A stretch of 64,000 bases of DNA from an uncultured bacterium (lineage in GTDB: Bacteria; Desulfobacterota; Desulfobaccia; Desulfobaccales; 0-14-0-80-60-11): positions 1 to 64,000 of the forward strand of contig CALEAV010000015.1 of assembly GCA_937943575.1 (NCBI GenBank). Direction: 5' to 3'. This document shows, piece by piece, positions 18,597 to 28,375 of the stretch (its first letter is position 1; the number at the start of each line of letters is the position of its first letter). The notes beneath the pieces were generated by a model that searched no databases, was not told where the DNA came from, and was given only the letters and a program-made list of their open reading frames with translations. Both the position numbers and the translations under genes were made by a program.

Positions 18597-19460
18597 TCAT
18601 CCCATAAGCCCCCGGGGCCGCACAAACAGCACCCCCATCAGGACCACAAAGGCCAGGACATCCTTGTAGGCGCTGCTCAGATACCCCGCCGCCAGGCTCT
18701 CCAGGAGCCCCAGGATCAGCCCCCCCACAATGGCGCCGGGAAAGGAGCCGAACCCCCCCAAAATGGCGGCGGCAAAGCCTTTCAGGCCCAGCAGCACCCC
18801 CACATCGTAGGCCAGGGTGGTGATGGGGGTGATCAACGCCCCGGCCAGCCCTCCCAAGGCGCCGGCCAGGGCGAAGCTGGCGGCCTTCACCCGCCAGACC
18901 TTCAGACCCACCACCGCCGCTGCGGTCTCATTGGTCGCCACCGCCCGCATGGCCAGGCCCAGATCGGTATGGCGGAAAAACCACCGCAGCGCCACAATGG
19001 CCAGCGCCGTGAGCACCACAATCCACACCGTCTGGGTGAGGATGGTGGCCCCTCCCAGGGTCCAGACCGACTCCCCCGCCAGGGGCGGCACCGCCAGGCG
19101 GTTCTTCCCCCAGATGAGCTTCATCAGGCCCCTCAGGATAATGGACAGGCCGATGGTGAGGAAGATGAGCACTAAGTGGCTCTCCGAGCGGGAAGGCCGC
19201 ACCCCGAGGATCTCCACCAGGGCCCCGATCAGCGTCACCCCGGCCACCGCCGCCGCCACCGCCGCCGGCGCCGGCAGGCCCCCGGCAGAGAGGGCCGAAT
19301 AGAGGAGCATCCCCCCCAGGGAGACAAAATCCACCTGGGTGAAGTTGACAATGCCCATGGTGTTGTGCACCACCCCAAAGCCCAGGGCCACCAGGGCATA
19401 GATCGCCCCCGCTGTGATGCCGGCAAAGAGGAACTGCACCAGATCCGTCCAACCGTTCAT
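18597..19460 (-). CDS. livH: ABC transporter permease (LivH-type)
   Basis: LFAGITAGAIYALVALGFGVVHNTMGIVNFTQVDFVSLGGML. Confidence 0.9.
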   Translation of the reverse strand: MNGWTDLVQFLFAGITAGAIYALVALGFGVVHNTMGIVNFTQVDFVSLGGMLLYSALSAGGLPAPAAVAAAVAGVTLIGALVEILGVRPSRSESHLVLIFLTIGLSIILRGLMKLIWGKNRLAVPPLAGESVWTLGGATILTQTVWIVVLTALAIVALRWFFRHTDLGLAMRAVATNETAAAVVGLKVWRVKAASFALAGALGGLAGALITPITTLAYDVGVLLGLKGFAAAILGGFGSFPGAIVGGLILGLLESLAAGYLSSAYKDVLAFVVLMGVLFVRPRGLMG

Positions 19461-19978
19461 GGGTGGGTCTTCACCTGCGGTCGCCGCCTGCAAGCGGGCC
19501 GCACCCCCGCAAATACCAAAGGATATTCAATCGGGACGCCCGCCGGCAAGGGGGGGGCCGCCCCGAGGGATGCCCCCCGCCGGGGACAGGTGCGAAGGCC
19601 GGGAAATCCCCCACCCCGGGGGATCCTGGTATGACCCCTTCCTGGAAAAACCGACCCCCCGCCCTGCCGGTGCCCTCCTCTTCACCCCCCTTGGCCTGGC
19701 TTCGGCCCGGGGCCGGGAAGGGCCGAGGACCAGCCCGGTTCAATTCCAGGGCTTCCCGGCCACCCTAGCTCAGCCACTTCGCCGCCGGCCGCAAGCCCTG
19801 TCTCCACCGGGACTGGCGCCAAGCCGGGAGGTCCTGACTCTGAAAAAGGGGACCCGCCCGCGCAGCTCTGAATGGCCCGCAGCCGGGAATATGAAATTCC
19901 TCTCCCTGCCGCCGGCTGCAACGGCCTGCTCATGGTGGAGGACCGCTGGGATCTGCCCGCCGCAGACTTCCCCTCGGG

Positions 19979-20776
19979 TTACCCTCCCATCAGCCACGGA
20001 GTGATGATCCGCCGGGCCAGGTTGATGGGGATGGCAAAGCCGATGCCCTGACCGGTGGAGACGATCATGGAGTTGATGCCCACCACCCGGCCGTTGATGT
20101 CCAGAAGCGGGCCGCCGCTGTTCCCCGGGTTGATGGAGGCGTCCGTCTGGATGAAATCCGTGGCGGTGCCCTGTCCCACCCCCCGGCGCCCGGTGGCGCT
20201 GATCACTCCCACGGTGACCGTCTGCTCCAGGCCAAAGGGGCTGCCGATGGCGATGGCCCACTGGCCCACCCGGATCTGGGAGGAGTCCCCCAAAATCGCC
20301 GGCCGGTATCCCACCGGCTGGGTGCGGATGAGGGCGATGTCAAACTTGGGGTTGCTCCCCACCACCCGGCCGGTGGTCTCCCGACCGTCGTCAAAACGCA
20401 CCAGGATCTGCTGGGCCCCGGCCACCACATGGGAATTGGTGAGGATGTGCCCCCGGGTGTCGATGATGAAACCTGACCCCTGCCCCACCTGGCGGCGCCG
20501 GATCTGCTGCGGCCCAAAATCCCGGAAGATGCCCTCGAAGGGGGTGCCCCGGAAGAAATCCTCCGGCGGGCCCGGGACCTGATAGGTGACCACCTTGATG
20601 GCCTTGAGGCTCACCACCGAGGGCCGGACCTGCTCCACCACCCGGATGAAGTCCGCCTGCAGGCCCATGGCCCCCTGGGCCCCCGTGTGGTTGATCTGCC
20701 CCCAGGTCAGCACCGCCGCCACCGCCGCCAGCGGCAGGCCGAGCCACCATAAACCATAACCCATCCCTTTCCTCAT
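19979..20776 (-). CDS. S1C (HtrA/DegP-like) serine protease without PDZ domain
   Basis: His/Asp/Ser motifs TNSHVV, FDIALIRT, NPGNSGGPL; protein ends shortly after the protease domain (265 aa). Confidence 0.85.
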   Translation of the reverse strand: MRKGMGYGLWWLGLPLAAVAAVLTWGQINHTGAQGAMGLQADFIRVVEQVRPSVVSLKAIKVVTYQVPGPPEDFFRGTPFEGIFRDFGPQQIRRRQVGQGSGFIIDTRGHILTNSHVVAGAQQILVRFDDGRETTGRVVGSNPKFDIALIRTQPVGYRPAILGDSSQIRVGQWAIAIGSPFGLEQTVTVGVISATGRRGVGQGTATDFIQTDASINPGNSGGPLLDINGRVVGINSMIVSTGQGIGFAIPINLARRIITPWLMGG

Positions 20777-20968
20777 CGTCTGCTCCTTGGGGAGGCCGGG
20801 CTTGTGGCCCGGGACCGGATAATGTGGAACCTGGGAAAGTTATTGTCCAGAAACGGACCGGCCGCCTTTTCCCCGTGGGCCCGGGGAAATCCCGGCCAAG
20901 GCCCCTCTGCGGGGTTGAGGGATCAGGGGGAGGGGGCCGCCGCCCGGCGCCCTCCTCCACCGGCAGGC

Positions 20969-21358
20969 TCACCCCAGCAGCAGCCGCTCCGGCCCCGGCT
21001 TCGGGCCGATCACTGCCAGCACCTCCTCGGGAATGAGGCTCTCCGCCAGGCAGAGAAACGGCCGCCCCCGGGGGGCCTGACCGCTTCCGGGGGGCCCCGT
21101 CTCCCGGATGCCCCCGGTGCCGCCGATCACCAGGCATACCGCCGGGGCCTGCGGCTGGTGCCGGGTCCAGAAGACCCGCAGCTCGCACGGCCGCCCGGTG
21201 CGCGCCCGCCCCGTCAGGATGACCTCCACCCCGTCCGGAAAGCGGATGGTCAACGACGGCCCCCGCCAGATGGGGGAGAGGACCAGAAACTCCTGCCGGG
21301 CCATGCCCGCAGGCACATTGCGACAGGGCAGGACCCGATACGGCAGCAGCGTCTGCAT
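20969..21358 (-). CDS. Hypothetical protein
   Basis: 129-aa ORF in a co-directional gene gap; no family recognised. Confidence 0.4.
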   Translation of the reverse strand: MQTLLPYRVLPCRNVPAGMARQEFLVLSPIWRGPSLTIRFPDGVEVILTGRARTGRPCELRVFWTRHQPQAPAVCLVIGGTGGIRETGPPGSGQAPRGRPFLCLAESLIPEEVLAVIGPKPGPERLLLG

Positions 21359-21388
21359 CTTTCCTCCCCGAAGCCCTTTGCTGGCCGG

Positions 21389-22345
21389 TTATCGCCGGCA
21401 ATCCAGGAGCACCCTCAGGGCCCCCGGCTGCCGGGCCCGGGCCGGGCCCGCCGGCCCCGCCGACAGCGGCACCACGGCCTCAATGAGCGGCCGGGGGTCG
21501 AGCCAGCCCCGGGCAAGCAACCGGAGGGCCCCGGCCAGCGGCCCGCAGCGGCTGCCCACCAGCCGCACCTCCGGCACCACCAGCCGGGCCGGTGACAGGG
21601 CCACCTCTCCCTGAAAGGTGCTCTTTACCACCACCGTACCCCGGGGCCCCACCCGCTCCAGGGCCAGCTTGAGGCCCCCAGGCGAGCCGCTGGCCTCCAC
21701 CACCAGGTCATAGTCCCCCGCCGGTATCTCGCCCTCCAGGAAGCCGGCCACGCCATACGGCCCCCCCAGACGCAGGTGCTCCCGGTGATGGCCCGCCAGA
21801 TGCACCTCGGCGCCGGCAAGCCCCAACACCCAGGAGGTGAGGAGCCCCAGCACCCCGTCGCCCACCACCAGCGCCCGGCCCCCCGCCCGCACGGGCGTGG
21901 CCTCCGCCGCCGCCAAAGCCGCCGCCAGAGGCTCAGCGAAGACCGCCGTGTCCTCGGGAAGCCCCTCCGGCACCGGCAGCAGATTCTCGGCCGGCAAAAC
22001 CAGGTATTCCGCCCAGGTGCCGTCCAGCCCCTTTAAGCCCAACACCCGGCGGTGGTCACAATGACGCCTCAGCCCGGCCCGGCAGCGGAGGCATTGCCCG
22101 CAGGGGACATTGATCTCCCCCACCACCCGGCGCCCCCGCCACCCGGAATCCGGCGCCTCGGCCACTTCGCCCACAAATTCATGCCCCGGCACCCCGGTGA
22201 AGCCATGGTAGCCCTTCAGCACCTCCAGGTCGGTGCGGCACACCCCCGCCAGCTGCACCCGCACCAGGGCCTCTTCCGGGCCCGGCCGGGGCTGCGGCAG
22301 TTCCCTCAAAACCAGGTTCCCGCCGTCAAAGTGCAGGGCCCGCAT
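21389..22345 (-). CDS. Zinc-dependent MDR dehydrogenase
   Basis: AGVCRTDLEVLKGYHGFTGVPGHEFVGEV...CGQCLRCRAGLRRHCDHRRVLGL. Confidence 0.9.
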   Translation of the reverse strand: MRALHFDGGNLVLRELPQPRPGPEEALVRVQLAGVCRTDLEVLKGYHGFTGVPGHEFVGEVAEAPDSGWRGRRVVGEINVPCGQCLRCRAGLRRHCDHRRVLGLKGLDGTWAEYLVLPAENLLPVPEGLPEDTAVFAEPLAAALAAAEATPVRAGGRALVVGDGVLGLLTSWVLGLAGAEVHLAGHHREHLRLGGPYGVAGFLEGEIPAGDYDLVVEASGSPGGLKLALERVGPRGTVVVKSTFQGEVALSPARLVVPEVRLVGSRCGPLAGALRLLARGWLDPRPLIEAVVPLSAGPAGPARARQPGALRVLLDCRR

Positions 22346-23495
22346 GGCCTTCTACCACCCCCGCCCGGGCCTCTTCCAGCACCGCCAGGGTGCGCCGCAC
22401 CGTCTCCTCCCAGGAAAGCTGGGCCACGGCCGCAGTCGCCGCCGCCTCCACCCCGGAGTCCCGCCCCCGGTCCAGGGCCTCCCTCAGGGCCCCGGCCAGC
22501 GCCTCCGTTTCCCAGGGCGCCGCCACCACCTCCCCATTCACCCCCGGAGTGAGGAATTCCGCCGCCCCGTTGGCCGTGGTGGTGACCACCGGACAGCCGC
22601 AGGCCAGGGCCTCCAGCACCACGTTGCTGCACGGGTCATACAGGGTGGGCAGGGCCAGGAGATCCGCCGCCTGGTAAAGGGACGTCACCTCCGCCGCCGG
22701 TCCCCAAAACCGCACCTGCGCCGCCACCCCCAGCCGGCGGGCCTGGCTCTGATAGCGCCGGACGCTCCCCCGCCCTGCCACCCATAGCTTTGCCTGCGGA
22801 TCCGGCAAGGCCGCCAGGGCGGAGATGAGATGTGCCAGCCCCTTGCGCCCGAAGCCCGAGCCCACAAAAAGCACCATCTTCTCCCGGGGCTCCACCCCCA
22901 GGGCCCGTCGCACCTCCCGCCGCTCCCGCATTGACAGGGGTTTGAACCGGTCCCGGTCCACGCCGTTATGGATGACAGTCACCTTCTCCCGAGGAAGACC
23001 GTAATGCCGGAGAATCTCTTCCTGCACCATGCGGGAGTTGGCGATCACCCGGGAAAGCCCCGGGGCGGCAAAGAGTCTTTTTTCCAGCCACAGGAGCACC
23101 CGGTTCAGAGGCCGCAGACTCTGCCCCGCCCGCCCCACCGGCGACAGCTGCGGCTGCCGCCGGGCCAGCCACTCCCGGTGGCAGCCGTCCCCGGCCCGGT
23201 AGACGTGCTGACTGAGGGTGCGCTCCAGGCTGAGGATTACCTCCGCCCCCACCTCACGCAGCGCCCGCCGGGCATTGAGGGCATAGCTCACAACCCTCCC
23301 CGCCTTGCCGCCCCACACCGGCACCGCCGCGTAGCTGGCCCCCTCTGACACCAGGCGGCGCCCGGTCTCCGGCGCCTCGCCGGCCAGCACCACCACCTCA
23401 TGGCCCGCAGCGACAAACCCGCGCACCAGGTGGCCGAGGGTGGTCTCCGCCCCGCCCCCGCCCGTCAGCCGCTGCCGCAGTACGGCAATGCGCAT
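22326..23495 (-). CDS. Glycosyltransferase family 4 (LPS core type)
   Basis: RQRLTGGGGAETTLGHLVRGF...VIHNGVDRDRFKPL...LFVGSGFGRKGL...LPTLYDPCSNVVLEALACGCPVVTT. Confidence 0.9.
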   Translation of the reverse strand: MRIAVLRQRLTGGGGAETTLGHLVRGFVAAGHEVVVLAGEAPETGRRLVSEGASYAAVPVWGGKAGRVVSYALNARRALREVGAEVILSLERTLSQHVYRAGDGCHREWLARRQPQLSPVGRAGQSLRPLNRVLLWLEKRLFAAPGLSRVIANSRMVQEEILRHYGLPREKVTVIHNGVDRDRFKPLSMRERREVRRALGVEPREKMVLFVGSGFGRKGLAHLISALAALPDPQAKLWVAGRGSVRRYQSQARRLGVAAQVRFWGPAAEVTSLYQAADLLALPTLYDPCSNVVLEALACGCPVVTTTANGAAEFLTPGVNGEVVAAPWETEALAGALREALDRGRDSGVEAAATAAVAQLSWEETVRRTLAVLEEARAGVVEGHAGPAL

Positions 23496-24532
23496 TATGC
23501 CGGCCACCCCGCCAGGGCCGCCAGAACCTCCGCCGGGCTCAGCTCCGTGAGGCAGCGGCTGATTTTCCGGTCCTCACACCCCGCCCGGCCGCAGGGCTGG
23601 CAGTCCCAGCCCTTCTTGATCACCCGGTGGCCCTCCCCCCAGGGCCCCCAGTTGAAATCGCCGCTGGGGCCAAAGAGGGCCGCCGCGGGCGTGCCCACCG
23701 CCGCCGCCAGGTGCATGGGGGCGCTGTCCACCCCGAAAAAGAGCCGGGCCTTGGCAATGAGCGAGCCCAGCTCCATGAGGGAGGTCTCACCCACCAGCAC
23801 CCGGGGCCGCACCCGGCAATGGGCCAGAATCTCCTCGGCCAGCTCCCGGTCCAGGGGGCCGGGCGCACCGGTCAGCACCACCGGCAGCCCCCGCTCCTCC
23901 TCCAGGGCCTCGATGACCCGGGCATAACCCGCCGGCGTCCAGCACTTGAAGCGCCAGCCGGCCCCGGGATGCACCACGGCAAAGGGGCGGCCCGCCAGAC
24001 CCAGGTGGGCGAGCAGCCCTTGGACCCGCCTCTCCGCTTCCTTGTCCCAGTAAAAGGCCAGGAGGGGAGGGTTCGGGATCGCCCCCAGGGCCCGGAGAGC
24101 CTCCAGATTCTGCTCCACCATGTGCATTCCCACGGGCGGCCGGGGCACCAGACGGGTAAAGCAACCTCGCCGCTGCCAGAGGGGCTGCCGCCCCCGGGCA
24201 AACCCCACCCGCTCCGCCGCACCGCTGGCCCAGGCCAGGAAAGCCCCCCGGTCTCCCCAGGAGAGGTCCAGAGCCAGGTCGAAACGCCCTCGCCGGAGCT
24301 CCCGGATGAGCATGAGCGTCTCCCGCCAACTCCCCCGGCGCCGGTCCAGGGTGTACACCTGCCTCAAAGCCGGGTGGCCCCGCACCATATCCTCGGTTCC
24401 CCGGGCCACCAGCATGCGCACTTCGGCTCCGGGCCACGCCTCGTGGACCGCGGCGATCACCGGGCTGCTCACCAGCACGTCCCCTGCCTGCTTCAGGTTG
24501 ATGATCAGGACCCGGTTATACCTCACCCTCAC
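23495..24532 (-). CDS. Glycosyltransferase family 9 (heptosyltransferase-type)
   Basis: VLIINLKQAGDVLVSSPVIAAV...VVHPGAGWRFKCWTPAGYARVIEAL...FFGVDSAPMHLAAAVGTPAAALFGPSG. Confidence 0.9.
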   Translation of the reverse strand: MRVRYNRVLIINLKQAGDVLVSSPVIAAVHEAWPGAEVRMLVARGTEDMVRGHPALRQVYTLDRRRGSWRETLMLIRELRRGRFDLALDLSWGDRGAFLAWASGAAERVGFARGRQPLWQRRGCFTRLVPRPPVGMHMVEQNLEALRALGAIPNPPLLAFYWDKEAERRVQGLLAHLGLAGRPFAVVHPGAGWRFKCWTPAGYARVIEALEEERGLPVVLTGAPGPLDRELAEEILAHCRVRPRVLVGETSLMELGSLIAKARLFFGVDSAPMHLAAAVGTPAAALFGPSGDFNWGPWGEGHRVIKKGWDCQPCGRAGCEDRKISRCLTELSPAEVLAALAGWPA

Positions 24533-25331
24533 TCCCCGGCCCCCCCGGGCCCATGGCCACCCCCCGGCGGGAGGTGCGGATAAAATCCAGCAAGTGCGCC
24601 ACCTCCGGCGTCAGGGGCACCTCCTGCTCCACCTCCCGGAGGGCCTCCCGCATATTCCGCCGCCGCAGAAACAGGATGCGGAAGGCCTGGCGCAGGGGCT
24701 TTATCTGCTCCGGAGTGAACCCGGCCCGCCTAAGGCCCACCAGGTTGAGGGTGCGCACCGTGTGAACCCCGTCCATGATGCAGTAAGGGGGGACATCCCG
24801 GGAGGTGCGCGATCCCCCCCGCATCAGGGCCAGGGTCCCCACCCGGCAGAACTGATGGATGACGCACAGCCCGGAGATGTACGCCCGGTCCGCCACCTCC
24901 ACATACCCCCCCACCAGGGCGCCGTTCACCACGATGACCTCGTCCCCCAGCCGGGCATTGTGCGCCAGGTGACTGGTCGCCATGAGAAAGCAGCGGTTCC
25001 CCACCCGGGTGGCGCTCCCCGGTTTGGTCCCCCGGTGGATGGTGACATACTCCCGGATGATGGTGTCATCCCCGATAACGGTGTAACTCTCCTCCCCCCG
25101 GAAGGCGTAGTCCTGGGGCTCATGCCCCACCACCGCCCCGAAGCCCACCTGACAGCGGGCCCCGATGGTGGTGTAGGGGCCGATGTAGGCATGCGCCAGG
25201 ATGCGGGTCCCGGCCCCGATGCGGCTGGGGCCTTCAATGATGGCTCCCGGGCCCACCTCCACCCCCTCTGCCAGCTCCACCCCCGGGCCTATACAGGCGC
25301 TGGGATCAACGCCCATGGCCTCCCCCCGCAA
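24516..25331 (-). CDS. lpxA: Acyl-ACP--UDP-N-acetylglucosamine O-acyltransferase
   Basis: Hexapeptide repeats; IREYVTIHRGT, CFLMATSHLAHNARLGDEVIVVNGALVGGYVEV; LpxA-type C-terminus. Confidence 0.9.
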   Translation of the reverse strand: MRGEAMGVDPSACIGPGVELAEGVEVGPGAIIEGPSRIGAGTRILAHAYIGPYTTIGARCQVGFGAVVGHEPQDYAFRGEESYTVIGDDTIIREYVTIHRGTKPGSATRVGNRCFLMATSHLAHNARLGDEVIVVNGALVGGYVEVADRAYISGLCVIHQFCRVGTLALMRGGSRTSRDVPPYCIMDGVHTVRTLNLVGLRRAGFTPEQIKPLRQAFRILFLRRRNMREALREVEQEVPLTPEVAHLLDFIRTSRRGVAMGPGGPGSEGEV

Positions 25332-25435
25332 ACCCTAGCGCTCTCATCCCCACCCTCATCCCCGACGGTTTCCCGGGCCACCTGCAATGGGGCCCTGACC
25401 TTTGGATTGACTCAAAGCACCGGTTGCAAACCGGC

Positions 25436-26245
25436 TCAGCTCTTGTGGAGGTCCCCTGCCTCCCCCTGGGCGTCTCTTTCCTGAAGCAATTCCCTCAGGT
25501 AGGCGTATTTCAGAAAGGTGTAGGTGGCGGCCAGCCGGGCCAGGGTGAACCCCAGCTCCCCCTCCAGAAACCCCAGGCGCCAGACATAGCTCCTGAAAAA
25601 TGCCCCCCAGGGGCGCCACAGGGCCTCCCCCGGCCGGGGCCGCCGGCCCTGCTTGCGCATCTCCTCCGCCGCCAGCCGGGCGTAGCGGTCCATGCGGGTT
25701 ACATAATCCCCCACCCCGGTATAGGAGTAATGCTCCAGGGGGGTGCGCAGGCGGCCCACCGGCCCCTGCACCTGCACCTCCTCGTGCACCTCCCGCTCCA
25801 CAAAGCGGCCGGCCTCTCTTCTGAACAGCCTGAGGGTCAGGTCCGGATGCCAGCCCCCCCAGCGCACCCAGCGGCCGCCGAAATAATTCTTCCGGGGCAC
25901 CCGGTAGCCCGCCAGGGGCCCGTCGGCGGCCACCACCGCCTGAATCTCCGCAGCCAGAGCCGGCGGCACCCGCTCATCGGTGTCCAGGCTGAAGACCCAG
26001 CGGCCCCGGGCCCGGTCCAGGGCCAGGTTCTTGGTGGCCCCGAAACCCCGCCACGCCGTGGAGATGACCCGGTCGGTGAACTGTCGGGCCACCGCCACCG
26101 TGCCGTCGGTGCTGCCGCTGTCCACCACCACGATCTCGTCGGCAAAGCTGACCGTCTCCAGGCAGGCCTTCAGATGCGCCTCCTGGTTCAGGGCGATGAC
26201 AATAACGGATAATCGGGGGGCAGGGGTGGGCCTCGGCACTATCAC
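25436..26245 (-). CDS. Glycosyltransferase family 2 (WaaE/KdtX-like)
   Basis: LSVIVIALNQEAHLKACLETVSFADEIVVVDSGSTDGTVAVARQFTDRVISTAWRGFGATKNLALD. Confidence 0.9.
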   Translation of the reverse strand: MIVPRPTPAPRLSVIVIALNQEAHLKACLETVSFADEIVVVDSGSTDGTVAVARQFTDRVISTAWRGFGATKNLALDRARGRWVFSLDTDERVPPALAAEIQAVVAADGPLAGYRVPRKNYFGGRWVRWGGWHPDLTLRLFRREAGRFVEREVHEEVQVQGPVGRLRTPLEHYSYTGVGDYVTRMDRYARLAAEEMRKQGRRPRPGEALWRPWGAFFRSYVWRLGFLEGELGFTLARLAATYTFLKYAYLRELLQERDAQGEAGDLHKS

Positions 26246-26249
26246 GCCC

Positions 26250-26423
26250 TTACTCCGGCAGCGGCTTGGCCTCCTCCGGCAGCATCACCGGAATGTCATC
26301 CCGGATCTCATACAGCAGCCGGCACTTCTCGCAGATGAGCCCGTCCTCCGCGGGGGTCAGCTTCAAGTCCCCCCGGCACTGGGGACACACCAGAATCTCC
26401 AGCAGCTCCTTGCTGATGCCCAT
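26250..26423 (-). CDS. Trm112/YcaR-family small zinc-binding protein
   Basis: ELLEILVCPQCRGDLKLTPAEDGLICEKCRLLYEIRDDIPVMLPEEA. Confidence 0.9.
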   Translation of the reverse strand: MGISKELLEILVCPQCRGDLKLTPAEDGLICEKCRLLYEIRDDIPVMLPEEAKPLPE

Positions 26424-26458
26424 GGCCGTCTCCGTCACCCGTGCGGCGATCGCCAGCC

Positions 26459-26680
26459 CTCAGTTTATTATGACTTCTTTGTCAACTCAGCGTATCAACT
26501 TTCGATCAATGTAAATTTTATAAAACCTATCTAATTATATTCCTTGTTAATTATTCACAAATTTATAATCTGCAGAGATATTTATTAAAATATAATTCCT
26601 CATCCCTCTTTGTCTTTTGATTATATATTAAAAACTATTATAATAATGGCTGATGTAATTTAATGTTAAACAAATTTCCC
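26459..26680. other. AT-rich island in high-GC background
   Basis: About 220 bp dominated by A/T (e.g. taattatattccttgttaattattcacaaatttataat) between GC-rich coding genes; no convincing ORF. Confidence 0.85.
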
Positions 26681-26765
26681 ATTTGGCGGAAGGGCCGCCG
26701 AGAAAGACAGGCGGGCGCTGATTGATGCCCTTTTTCCCCGCCCATGTGATCCCCTCACCAGCCTG

Positions 26766-27797
26766 TCAGGGGAGAGGCGGGCGGCTCAAGACCTTCTGCA
26801 CCCCCGCCAGCACCTCCTCCGGGGCAAGCTCCGTCAGACACCGGGGCTCAAGACAGCGCCGCCGGAAGCAGGGACTGCAGGGCAGCCCCAGCCTTACCAC
26901 CACATGCCCCGCGCCGAAGGGCCCGGTGCGCCAGGGCGCGGTGGGCCCGAACAGGGCCACCACCGGCGTCCCCAGGGCCGCAGCCAGATGCATGGGCCCG
27001 GTGTCCACCGTCACCATCGCCCGGGCCTGCCTGAGCACCCAGGCCAGCTCCCCCAGGCCGGTGCGGCCGCCCAGATCCAGGAGGGCCCCACCCGCCTGCG
27101 CCGTGATGGCCTGGGTGAGCCTCCGGTCCGGTCCGCTGCCGGTGAGGGCCACCTGCAGCCCTTGCTCCCGCAGGGCCGCCGCCAGCGCGGCCCACTGCCC
27201 CACCGGCCACAGCTTGCTGGCCCAGCGGGCCCCGGGATGGAGCACCACCCACTCCCCCCGGCCCCAAAGGTGGCTCAAGCCCTCCGGCCGCCTCATCAGG
27301 TGCTCCAGCCGGAAGCGCGGCGTGCCCCCCTGAGCCCCCAGGTGCCGGGCCAGGTCAAGGGAGCGCCACACCGCATGGGCCTCCCGGTCCGCCGACGGCA
27401 GGCGCTCGTTTAAAGCCAGGTAGCTCAGCTCCCGGGTGCCGTCATAGCCCACCTTCCGGGGACTTTTCGCCAGGGCGGCCCAAAAGGCGCTCTTCAAAAG
27501 GCCCTGAAAATCCAGAACTGCGTCAAACCTTTCCCGGCGCACCTGCCGGATGATGCCCAGGACTCGGCCCAGCTCCCCCACGACCCCCCGCCGGCCCAAC
27601 CGCATCCGGGGCACGGCCCACACCCGGTCCAGGGCCGGGTGGTCCACAAGGAGAGGCGCAAAGGCCTCCTCCACCAGCCAGGTGATCTGCGCCCGGGGGT
27701 GGGCCGCCCTGAGGGCCTCCAGTGCGGGCAGGGCATGGATCACATCCCCAAGGGAGCTCAGCTTGATGAGCAGCAGGCTGGGGGCCCCACCCCTCAT
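26766..27797 (-). CDS. Glycosyltransferase family 9 (heptosyltransferase I-like)
   Basis: LLIKLSSLGDVIHALPALEALRAAHPRAQITWLVEEAFAPLL...VTVDTGPMHLAAALGTPVVALFGPT. Confidence 0.9.
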   Translation of the reverse strand: MRGGAPSLLLIKLSSLGDVIHALPALEALRAAHPRAQITWLVEEAFAPLLVDHPALDRVWAVPRMRLGRRGVVGELGRVLGIIRQVRRERFDAVLDFQGLLKSAFWAALAKSPRKVGYDGTRELSYLALNERLPSADREAHAVWRSLDLARHLGAQGGTPRFRLEHLMRRPEGLSHLWGRGEWVVLHPGARWASKLWPVGQWAALAAALREQGLQVALTGSGPDRRLTQAITAQAGGALLDLGGRTGLGELAWVLRQARAMVTVDTGPMHLAAALGTPVVALFGPTAPWRTGPFGAGHVVVRLGLPCSPCFRRRCLEPRCLTELAPEEVLAGVQKVLSRPPLP

Positions 27798-28375
27798 GAC
27801 GCCTCTCCCAGTTCCGGATCCGCCAGGATAAAACGGGCGGCCTCATCGAGATCCGCCGCCACCGCCCAGGGCCGGATTTCCCAGGTGGCACCGAAGAGCT
27901 CCAGCTCCCCCCGGCCATAGCCCGTGAGGACCAGGATGCCCTTGGCCCCCACCGCCGCCGCAGTCAGGAGGTCGTTGTAGCGGTCGCCCACCAGGTAGCA
28001 GCGCCTGAGGTCCAACCCGTGCTCCGCCGCCGCAGCCAGGAGCAGGCCCGGCCGGGGCTTGCGGCAGGCGCAGCCCTCTGCCGGCCCGTGCAGGCAGGTG
28101 TAGATGCCGTCCAGCCGGGCACCGTCGGCGGCCAGGAGCTCCCTGAGGCGGGCGTGCACCCCCTCCACCAGCTCCGGCGGGAAATAGCCCCGGGCCACCC
28201 CGGATTGGTTGGTGACCACCAGCACCTTGAGCCCCGCCCGGTTCAGGCGGGCGATGCCCGCCGCCGCCTTGGGCAGCAGCACCAGACGGCTGAGATGGTT
28301 GATGTAGCCCATCTCCTCGTTGATGGTGCCGTCCCGGTCCAGAAAGACGGCCACCCGGCGCAGATCCGGACTCAT
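27794..28375 (-). CDS. gmhB: D-glycero-beta-D-manno-heptose-1,7-bisphosphate 7-phosphatase
   Basis: AVFLDRDGTINEEMGYINHLSRLVLLPKAAAGIARLN...VVTNQSGVARGYF...CACRKPRPGLL. Confidence 0.9.
   Translation of the reverse strand: MSPDLRRVAVFLDRDGTINEEMGYINHLSRLVLLPKAAAGIARLNRAGLKVLVVTNQSGVARGYFPPELVEGVHARLRELLAADGARLDGIYTCLHGPAEGCACRKPRPGLLLAAAAEHGLDLRRCYLVGDRYNDLLTAAAVGAKGILVLTGYGRGELELFGATWEIRPWAVAADLDEAARFILADPELGEAS

Noticed and set aside
19682-19978. Broken PDZ domain downstream of the HtrA-like protease
   Set aside because: Translated the available same-strand frames by eye; no PDZ-like pattern seen.
26459-26680. AT island as CRISPR leader or tRNA-bearing insertion
   Set aside because: No regularly spaced repeats and no tRNA-like cloverleaf seen.
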